Shown: in pieces, positions 56,223 through 64,000 of the stretch | Position numbering within the stretch: position 1 is the stretch's first letter | Layout of the letters: every line of letters begins with the position of its first letter | Origin: Zopfochytrium polystomum | Taxonomy: Eukaryota > Chytridiomycota > Chytridiomycetes > Chytridiales > Chytridiaceae | Length of the DNA stretch: 64,000 nt | NCBI GenBank assembly: GCA_025765615.1 | Contig: JAIVFJ010000193.1 | Coordinates: forward strand, 58,709 to 122,708 | Reading direction: 5' to 3' | Notes under the pieces: model-generated | What the model saw: only the letters and a program-made list of their open reading frames with translations | What the model was told of the DNA's origin: nothing | Database searches by the model: none | Program-made: the position numbers and the translations under genes

Positions 56223-57642
56223 TCTCGCAATTCTCTTGTGCACCTAATGTTGAAAAAAACACGAGACGACCCAAACTTGAAACCTGAGGCAAACGCCTAC
56301 CTACAGCAATCTCTATCGTGAGCCGGAATTCAGCTCATGCAAGGGCACCCAGACCCAAGTTGACAGATCGCCCCTCTCTTACTGAGTACTGGGTCCATAC
56401 GATCCGGAAATCCTGGATTATAGTCAACGCACTATCCATACGAAGGACAGCTGCCCGTGAGTTGTGGGGTAATTCTAGTAACGTAAGTCAGCACCGCGTT
56501 TTACACCCCACTCTGTCACTTTATTATCGCAACAAGAAGTAAGGCGTTCTTGTGAGACGAACAAATACTGAAGAGTCGTGGTTTTGAGGCCGATAGGTGA
56601 AACCCGTGAAAGGCCAAGGTTCTCCAACGAAGCTGTTGAGCACATACAGTTTCAGCCTCGAAAAACAGATCTTCGGCGTCGATGTTTATACTCAGAGCGG
56701 CTTCAAATTTGGAAGCAGGGCAACGTTGCTCAAATCCAGCTCGGCGTTCGCGTTGACCCAGTTGTGAATTCTTCTGGAAGTCTGAGGGATGAAGGTGTCG
56801 ACGGCTCAAGCAGGCGACCTCCTTACAGCTCCTCCAGCCACTTCAACGACAGCCAAGGGATTATCATGAGCTTCGCGCTGAAGCTCATGATAATCCCTTG
56901 GCTGTCGTTGAAGGAGTATCCGATGCTCGTGATGTGCCTGAAGGACGGAGGCGAACGAGGGTAATCAAAAAGGGTGAGGCGCGAAAGGGCGAGTGGAGGT
57001 CAACTCCTTGCCTCCTCACACACATACATGCATTAATAACAACAATGAAACGACTGTCAGATCCTCATACTGGGTGGCGGAGCCGCCGGTCTGGGAACAA
57101 GCAAATGTAGTCGCCGCCTTTGTTGCCGGCACCGTGGCGTTCACGGGCGGCAGCCTTCGGACAGCAACGCAGTCGCTACTGGTCGCCATTCCTCGCTTGG
57201 CTCTTGACCGGCTGGCAGCTAAGCCAGATCGGCAGCAAACAAAATGCAGGTACAGGCGAAATCGATTTGCCTCGCTCTTTTCGGCGCGGGTGTGTTCAGC
57301 CACAAATGGGTACAGAGTGATGAGCATGGCACCGCCGGCCCAGGAAGAAAGATTTTGCGTAATAGAGCAACGAGAAGTCCGCCAAACTGCCGCACGTACG
57401 AGCTAAAATAAAGTCGATCCGCCCTGGGAGCTGCGTTGAAGGCCCGGCTGCTGATGGATCATCCCGGAGAGGTTTCAAGTCAGGGAAAGATCTCTTAATC
57501 CTCTCTTTGGCGAATGTGCGTTGCTCCAACTTTCTTGAGGGAGGCGTTCGCGGTAAGAAACACATTCAATCGGAAGTGCTACTCTGTAACCCAAACAACT
57601 ACAGAAGGCAACCTAAACGAAAAATTGTATTCCGGGTAAAAG
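56223..57642. other. region without recognised gene, contains hairpin
   Basis: 1.4 kb. Open frames up to 137 codons show no family signature. Contains the inverted repeat at 56841-56913 (listed). Confidence 0.4.
56841..56913. repeat. perfect inverted repeat, 34-bp arms, 5-nt loop
   Basis: Left arm 56841-56874 and right arm 56880-56913 are exact reverse complements, separated by GCGCT. No mismatch. Flanking bases do not pair further. Confidence 0.97.
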
Positions 57643-57732
57643 TGCCTGAGCAGTGAATTGAACACTGGACCCTTACATTGCAGCTCTCGTGTGAGGTACA
57701 AGTGTAAAGCTCTACCCCTGAGCTACACAGGC
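57643..57732 (-). tRNA. tRNA-Thr (anticodon TGT), with intron
   Basis: On the minus strand: acceptor GCCTGTG / CTCAGGC (six of seven pairs), D arm GCTC-AGGGGTA-GAGC, anticodon stem TTACA / TGTAA, loop CTTGTA followed by an 18-nt intron, variable loop GGGTC, T arm CAGTG-TTCAATT-CACTG, discriminator A. Without the intron the length is 72 nt. The intron sits one base 3' of the anticodon, the canonical eukaryotic place. TGT decodes ACA Thr. Confidence 0.88.
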
Positions 57733-57910
57733 GCTCTCATATTTAGATTCAAAAACCGAAATGAAAAACACTCAGTACAACACCAAACCTTTCCAGTTGG
57801 GAAAGAATTTGAAGTTGCAGCGAGGCGTGGTTTGTATACTGTTCGGCGGTTCTCGGTGGCTGGTTGGGGAGATTTTCCTGGGCTTTCCAGTTTGTTGGAT
57901 GCACTTCTAT

Positions 57911-60227
57911 TCAGTCGGCAAGATTCTTGCAAACTTCACCAAGTAATTTGTTTGTGGCATGGTTAGGAGGCGACGTGAGCAAGACAGCGGCATCACGAGC
58001 TATAGCGCAAAATAGGAGAGATGAAGAATGAAGAAAAGCCCATTCCACAAAAAGGGTAACAAATAGAAGATAACTGAGCCCCAACGCTTCTGCCCCCAAA
58101 TTGTCACTTTTTCCGAGCGCGCCCCCATGGGCCCCCCTGATCTGCGCCGGCTTCACAAACGGCGCCGCGACCAGAATCGCCCCCGAAAACAGCAGCAGCA
58201 GCCTAAAGATATTCGCGTACGCCATCGTAAACGAATCCAACAGCTCCACCAGCGCCTCCGCCGCGTTCGGGACCGCCCCGCTCGCCGCCGCGGCGACAAG
58301 CGCCTCCCTAAGCACGACGACCTGCGTCCTCGGAATGGCGCTCAACGCGGGCGACGACTCGAGCACGCGGATGAGGGTCGGGTGCGAGTCGATCTGGGTC
58401 GACAGGACGTTGTTGAGCATGGTGCCCGTGATGGCGATGCCAAAGGCGCCGCCGAGGGTCTGCATGAACTGGAGACGGCCGTGACAACGGCGATCTTGGG
58501 GAGGTCGACGGAGGCTTGGAGGCCGATGATGCGGATCTGGATGAGGGAGCCGCAGCCGACGCCGAGGATGAGGAGGAAGCAGACGCGGGCGGCGAGGGAG
58601 GACGAAGGGGTGAGGAAGGAGGTGGCGATCAAGCCGGCGGAGACGAGGACGCCGCCGATGTAGAGGAAGTGCACGTATTTGCCAGTGCGGGACACGATTT
58701 GGCCGGAGGAGATGGAGAGGAGGACGACGCCAAAGATAAGAGGGATCGTGTTCAGGCCAGCCGCCGTGGCCGAGACACCGTAGTCGACTTGGAAGAAGAG
58801 CCTGTGGTTTGGTTTGAGAAGCGTTAGTGATGGGAGTTGTCAAGCAAGTTAACTAAACAAGCAAGAAGTCGCTTACGCAATGTAGTACACGGCCGAGAAG
58901 AACGCCGCTCCAAGCGAAAAGGCAATCACCAAGAATGCCGGGACGCTCGAGTTCATTAAGATGGACGGCGGCACAATCGGGTTCTTGGCGACTTTGGTCT
59001 GCACGTACATGAACGCGAGGAGCAGGAGGACAGAAACCACGAGAAGCGCAATAGTCTGCGGGGAGCTCCATTCCCAAGTTGAGCCAGCCAGTTGGATAGG
59101 CGTAACGAAGCAAGTGACACCGATGAAGACGATGCAAGTGCCCAAAAAGTCAATCTGACGGATTTTGTCGGCGACGGAGCCTGTAGGTGCCTCCAGATTC
59201 AAACGAAAATGACGAAAGCCATGGTGATTACGCCGACGGGAAGATTGATGTAGAAGCACCATCTCCAGAGACCATTGTCAGCAAAGCCGCCGCCAATGAG
59301 GGGGCCGATGACGGAGGACAGACCGAAAACGGCGCCAATCATACCCTGGTACTTTCCTGATTGAGAGTACAAAAGTATTAGAAAGAATTCAAGCAACCAA
59401 CACTCCATGGTTACTCACCTCGGTCAGCGATGGAGACGATGTCAGTGATGATAATGAGCACGAGCGAAAAGATACCGCCTCCGCCTATAGAGGGAACCGT
59501 AAGCCTTCTGGCCGAGTGTCATGTGGACCGGCGGTCGGGGACTCACCAACACCAGCAATGGCTCGGCCGACGATAAGAAGTTCCATTGAGTTGGCGGCAC
59601 CGCAGATGGCCGATCCAATTTCAAAGACGGCAATCGCAAAGATGAACACCCACTTGCGGCCGAAAATGTCGGACATGCGTCCGTACCTGGGCGAAGCGGG
59701 AAAAAACAAGGTGACATGAGCAAGTGGGACAAACGCCACACGACCAATCTGGGGGGTTCTTACAGCAGCGAGAACGAGGTTGCGGTAATCAGGTAAGCGG
59801 ATCCGATCCACGAGATCAGCTCCTGGTGCCCGAGGTCCGCCACGACGACCCTCAGGATGGTCGACACAATCGTCTGGTCCAGCGCGGCCAGCAAGATGGC
59901 GAGGAGCAGCGCAACAAAAACCATCGCAAACTGCACGCGGCCGAGCGGGACCTTGACAAAGTCCTGGTCAAAAGCGGGTCGCGAGGGCGACGACGACCCA
60001 TCGGGAGGTGGCGGTGGGGCCTCCGGGTCTGCCGACTTTGCGGCCGTGGTGGTGGTGGTGGTGGTGGAGAGGTCGGCGCCGTCGAGTCCGCCCTCGGTTG
60101 TGATGACGAAGCCCTGTTCGTCGGCGAGGGTCGACGACGTCTCCTTCTCGGGTGCGGGCGATGGTTGTTGTTGCAGTTTGCCGCTGCTGCTGCTGCTGCT
60201 GTTGTCAGTGGAGATGTCGGTCGTCAT
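57911..60227 (-). CDS. MFS multidrug exporter, DHA2 (14-TM) type
   Basis: Exons (complement) 60227-59764, 59686-59547, 59484-59419, 59356-58877 and 58801-57911. After a 95-residue Ser/Thr/Pro-rich cytosolic tail: TM1 with [10 protein letters not shown], motif [29 protein letters not shown], motif C region [34 protein letters not shown], later TMs to [16 protein letters not shown]2 exporters of this type move drugs, toxins or azoles out by proton antiport. Two single-base gaps interrupt it: near 59204 (MAFVIF | LNLEAPTG) and near 58471 (VVTAVS | QFMQTLGG); in both one missing C on the coding strand restores the frame. These look like sequencing errors, not decay. A 12-bp minisatellite lies upstream. 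Confidence 0.88.
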
Positions 60228-60450
60228 GGTATGGTATGGTGATGGGTCGGGTGGGTGCTTGCTGTGCTTGCTGTGCTTGCTGCTGTGCGAGAAGTTGTTG
60301 TTGCTGGTTGTTGTTGTTCGTGAGGGCCTTGCGAAGTACGGGCAGCAGCGCCTCGGTTGTTGTGCTGCTGACTTGGATCTGTCCTTCTTTTCCTGCTGCT
60401 TTTGTCAGCGTCGCTTTATGCGATTTGAGCGAGCCTGCCCTCATTGCCTG

Positions 60451-60529
60451 CATCTGTCTGTCGGTCTGTCTGTCGGTCTGTCTGTCGGTCTGTCTGTCGG
60501 TCTGTCTGTCGGTCTGTCGGTCTGTCTCC
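60451..60529. repeat. 12-bp minisatellite CTGTCTGTCGGT
   Basis: About six tandem units plus a partial one, 220-300 bp upstream of the MFS exporter start (minus strand). Confidence 0.9.
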
Positions 60530-60851
60530 GACAGGGTCGGGAAGCAAAAACGACAACCGATTCAATTGTTTTTGGCCCAGTTCCGGTTTTGTTTACGGCG
60601 ATGGACACTTCCGCCATGGAGCGGAAAGATGCTTTTCCCCCCATTCGGAGATGGCAGTGTCTTGCCCAACGGCAAATGTTGGACGATTCGTCGCATATGT
60701 ATGTTAGTTGTCTAACATTGTAGCCCGTATATGGGCTCAGTGAAATTGACTTGCTTTGCCTTGCCTGATATTCAATAGACATTTCAACCCTGCCTGCATA
60801 TTTGATTTTACTCAAAGCAAAACATCACACAAGAAATCACGCGTCCACCAT

Positions 60852-62155
60852 TCACATCTCGGGCCTCCACATCCCGACCTTCAAGTTGTGCACCCCAAAT
60901 GCCACAACCACAACAGGATCCCCGACGCGCACGAAATAGCCGGCGGCGGCGTGGCTCAAATTCATTCCAAAGCACGCCTGGGACCCGTAGCCGGGATCCG
61001 AACGAAGGAACTTGTGGAGCGCCTTTGGTACCTCGGCGTTTGGCGTCCCGCTTGCAACGTCGATGCCGGGAATCTGGCAGCGCGTGCAGCGGCTGGCGAC
61101 GTAGAATATGTTGCGCGCGGAGCCGATGGCGAGTGTTTTGAACGACTCCTCGGCGTACGGGGCGAGCGCACGACTGCCGGGGGGCGCGGCGACGACGATG
61201 TTCGGGCGAAAGTTGAGAACGTCCAGGGTGGTAGGATAAGATGGGGAGAGCTCCTTCAAGCGAGCGTTGACATCGTCGAGGGACGTTGTCGAAGTGAGCA
61301 GGAATGGGAATCCGTCTGTGAAAGAGGTCTTCGCGTATTTTGGGTTTTTATAAGAAGGTCGTTATCATACGCGCAAACGAAGAGTGAATTCGCACGACCT
61401 GTGGATTAAAAGAGTACGCTTCAGGAGCTGGTGTATGTTTTGCTGGAAGAGATCTACGCGTCCTTGGATCTTTCACAAGAAGCCTTGCCGGAGCGCCGAG
61501 CACCTTCGAGAGCCACTTGCCCGCTTCGTCTCCTTCATCGACACCGTCAACTAGGCAGTTGAAAACTTGGATGGGAACCGACTTTGCACCTTCAAACGAT
61601 TTGCGGAATGGAATGGTCACCGATGAGGATGTGGGCTCGTGGGAGAGTGTGAGCGTGCCGCCGCGGCTGTACGCGTCTGGGTCTGTTTCGTTCGATGGGT
61701 CCGTAAAAGCAAGCGTTGGCTTGATCAGAGCCATTTTCGGGAACTCGCGGAGCGTCAGCTGAAAGATTGGAGCAGAGTCAAAATGCGCGTTGCGAACAGT
61801 CGGTTATAGAGGAAAAATTGAGTGAATTCATCCACACGCACCATGTTTCCGTCTCTGTCGACGACAATCCACAGGCGATCGAACGCAAACCCGAATTCAT
61901 TGACCCAAGCAGTCTTCACTCGGATGCCTGCGCACGACTTTACAGGGTACACGACGAGATCAACGACGCGGATGTCGCCGGGAAGGTTGTTGCTTTTGTA
62001 TGATGTGGTGGCTGTCTCGCGGGTGGAGGAGGAGGAAGAGGACGAGGCCTGTCGCTGAAACAACAGAACGGCGGCCGCGGTAATGGCAGCCGAGGTGGCG
62101 AGCACCGTGAGCGCGAGGAGCGTGGTGGTGCTGGGATTGCTGGTCGGGCCATTCT
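60852..62155 (-). CDS. MOSC-domain protein, mARC-like amidoxime reductase
   Basis: Exons (complement) about 62155-61842, 61758-61371 and 61315-60852. N-terminal membrane helix (TTTLLALTVLATSAAITAAA), MOSC beta-barrel N domain (VVDLVVYPVKSCAGIRV, FAFDRLWIVVDRDGNM, LTLREFPKMALIKP), then MOSC domain (SFAHGFPFLLTSTTSLDDVN, NFRPNIVV, VASRCTRCQIPGID with the CxxC pair, ending VGMWRPEM). mARC enzymes hold molybdenum cofactor and, with cytochrome b5, reduce N-hydroxylated compounds at the outer mitochondrial membrane. No in-frame ATG is visible before the membrane helix, so the first exon or start is unresolved and 62155 is approximate. Same strand as the exporter and the deaminase. Confidence 0.8.
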
Positions 62156-62483
62156 GGCAAAGTTTTGTGGAAATGATGTCCGTGCGATCGTCTGGACGAG
62201 CCTGGTCACGCGCACCCCATCCCTGGGGGCTTTGGAATCGTGGACACTGCTGCCCCCGCTTCGCTGAGAGCTAGATGACCGGTTCCCTTTGGCCACGCTG
62301 TTTGTTGCCCATCAGAGCATAACAAGTACGAACTTGTGAATTTGCCCGAGAATCGAGCGACGCACGGCGAACGATGGGGAGGTAAATTGCACACAATAAT
62401 ATCCGAAGGAACGTGAAAGTAACATGGAATTCAACTCCTGACAAACGAGAAGAGGAACAGAGCAGAGGACTGCCACCCTTGCT

Positions 62484-64000
62484 TTACAGATCAAACACAA
62501 ATACTCGCTCCATCAGACTTGAAATTTTTTCGTAAGTCAGCCCCCTCAAACGTGCTGGGTCGTCTAGGCTTTTGGGAATCTGAGGAATCGTGATGACCCG
62601 GGTGAAGCCGAAATCAAACACCATCGGAGAGCACTCATCTGGATCGAAGAGTAAGTGATGGACGACGGTCATCAGTGTTAAGCATACCACAAGGCATTTT
62701 CGTCGAAATCAGCCAGCCGCGGTCCAGCCTGACGCCTGTCGGGTTTCTCCAGAGTAGAGCGTTTTGCTCTGATAGAGTGAGTGTTAGTAATGTGACCTGC
62801 ACTGTAGTCCACCTGCTTCTCACCGCTATGAAGGATGTAGTCATACTTTAGCTCCTCGTCCTCCACAGAGTCGTCCGCACCAGCTTGCGGGTAGTCGAGA
62901 TGTTGGGCTGTCGACATTGGAACAAAAAGTTATTCAGCTGGGTTCCAGCAAGAACGATAACTCCCGCTTACACTTTTTCGGATACCCGTTCCATCCAATT
63001 GAAATGTATCTCCCCTGATCCACAAGAACCGACCCGACCCCCAGCTTCGGGTCGTCTGTCCTCCGTGCCGCAATGTGCGCCAGCACCATCCCGTGCCTTG
63101 CCCACTTTGGAATCTCTTCGTCCTCCTCCACGTCCGACGTCCTCCCGCCCGTCCCGTCGTCGACCTCAATCCTGGCTCTTACGGGGCTGCTCCAGACCCC
63201 TTTACCACTGCTTCGCACCACGCGGACCTGGTACCGCAGGTCGAGGAGCGATATGGCGACACAGGTGCGGCGGAACTTGAGCTTGATCGTGTCCCAGCGG
63301 CTCGCGATGCCGGGCGCCTTGCCAACGGATTCGTCGAGGGGCCATTGGATGTGCGCGCGTAAAGGTTGCGACGGTTTCCGGGCTGTCAGAGACCGTTGCA
63401 GAGGCGACGAGAACTGGCGATTTCGAGGCGGTTAGGTGATTATGGCTACCGTTGGCGTGCAGAGAATCCGAAGGCGGAGCTTGAAGGGATGAGAGGATGC
63501 GTCGAATGGGTTGTCGTCCATGTCGTCGCCGTCTGGGAGATCGGACTCGGGAATGTCGCCGTGATCCCATTGCGGGATGAAGAGCGTCATTGCTAAAAAG
63601 AAGGTCAACCTTCTTTAGACCAAGCACACGTTCATCAACGTTCGGTCAAAGTACCTATCGGATTGTTCATAATCAGTCTCAGCACCGACTTTCTGTTCTT
63701 CTCAGCCCTCTCGGCCTCCCTCCCCGCCCACCCGGGATCCCTGTCAATCGATGCTGCCGCGACCTCGGGGGGCACCGCCATCTCCCACTGTGCGGGGGGA
63801 AGTAGTAGATCTTGCGGATCCCTGCCTGGACAATGAGCTTGACACACAGGCTGCACGGGAACCGCGACACATAGATATCGCAGCCCTGCACCTCGCATGG
63901 GGCAGAGAGGATGGACCGAACGACGGCGTGGGCCTCGCCCGTGTGCTCGAGCGCGACGACGCGGTCGCGCGCGTCGACGAGGACGGCGCCGGTCGGGAGA
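62484..64000 (-). CDS. double cytidine/dCMP deaminase-domain protein, CDADC1 type (5' partial)
   Basis: Exons (complement): from window edge to 63655, 63592-63450, 63382-62972, 62907-62824, 62768-62688 and 62638-62484. Domain 1: PTGAVLVDARDRVVALEHTG, HAVV in place of the catalytic HAE, YVSRFPCSLC zinc Cys pair, VQAGIRKIYYFPP. Domain 2: ARHGMVLAHIAARR, GVGSVLVDQGRYISIGWNGYP, HSEQNALL (His and catalytic Glu), STKMPCDEC (zinc Cys). Domain 2 looks active, domain 1 inactive. CDADC1 relatives deaminate dCMP/dCTP-type substrates. One missing C in a six-base run (63794-63799) splits domain 1 from its linker, and a phase conflict between exons 63592-63450 and 63382 suggests another indel. Start lies beyond 64000. 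Confidence 0.8.

Noticed and set aside
57050..57110. Plus-strand reading ILILGGGAAGLGTSK resembling an FAD Rossmann motif
   Set aside because: Only about 15 residues, followed by stops and no second motif; likely chance, though it might be a remnant.

Overview
The window is eukaryotic nuclear DNA. Genes are dense on both strands, with short spliceosomal introns (about 45-140 bp, GT...AG, often a CTAAC-like branch point), GC-rich third codon positions and many homopolymer and dinucleotide tracts. It most likely comes from a zoosporic (chytrid-type) fungus: it has fungal-style WSC, P450, secreted subtilase and drug-exporter genes together with two genes otherwise typical of motile-cilium organisms (IQUB and MFI/C11orf65). 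This placement is inferred from gene content, not from a database search.

Layout. 1-470: 5' part of a cytochrome c peroxidase (-). 0.9-2.6 kb: ER-type J-protein (DNAJB12/14 type, +). 2.9-5.1 kb: tandem membrane-protein paralogs (-), one lacking an internal block. 5.3-11.0 kb: divergent flagellar pair IQUB (-) and MFI-like (+), starts 39 bp apart. 11.0-12.9 kb: NatC subunit NAA38 and a SET-domain methyltransferase (-). 12.9-21.8 kb: two paralogous HGD-type protein kinases (+) behind long low-complexity upstream regions. 22.6-29.5 kb: two nucleolin-like RRM genes, flanked by copies of a membrane-protein gene and an RRM remnant, so a segmental duplication. 29.7-31 kb: a poorly resolved minus-strand coding region. 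31.4-37.1 kb: convergent pair of exported proteins, a beta-propeller/WSC membrane protein (+) and a secreted S8 subtilase (-). 38.3-42.8 kb: cytochrome P450 (+, damaged) and an N-terminally truncated FAD monooxygenase (-). 45.0-50.4 kb: two paralogs of a secreted minimal kinase-like family, one with a ~740-residue Gly/Ala/Lys repeat tail. This is the most novel item. 50.5-55.4 kb: DUF4140/DUF4139 gene plus an inverted fragment and a decayed copy. 55.5-56.2 kb: GNAT acetyltransferase. 56.84 kb: a perfect 34-bp-arm hairpin. 57.7 kb: intron-containing tRNA-Thr(TGT). 57.9-60.2 kb: 14-TM-type MFS drug exporter (-). 60.9-62.2 kb: MOSC/mARC-type protein (-). 62.5-64.0 kb: double cytidine/dCMP deaminase of CDADC1 type (-, runs off the window).

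The genes do not form one pathway. Local functional pairs are the flagellar divergent pair and the exported propeller/protease pair. Many good genes are broken by single-base frame shifts, several at C/G runs (MFS, deaminase, nucleolin 2, kinase 2, propeller, P450). Sequencing or assembly indels are the simplest explanation for most of them, and clear pseudogene fragments are called separately.
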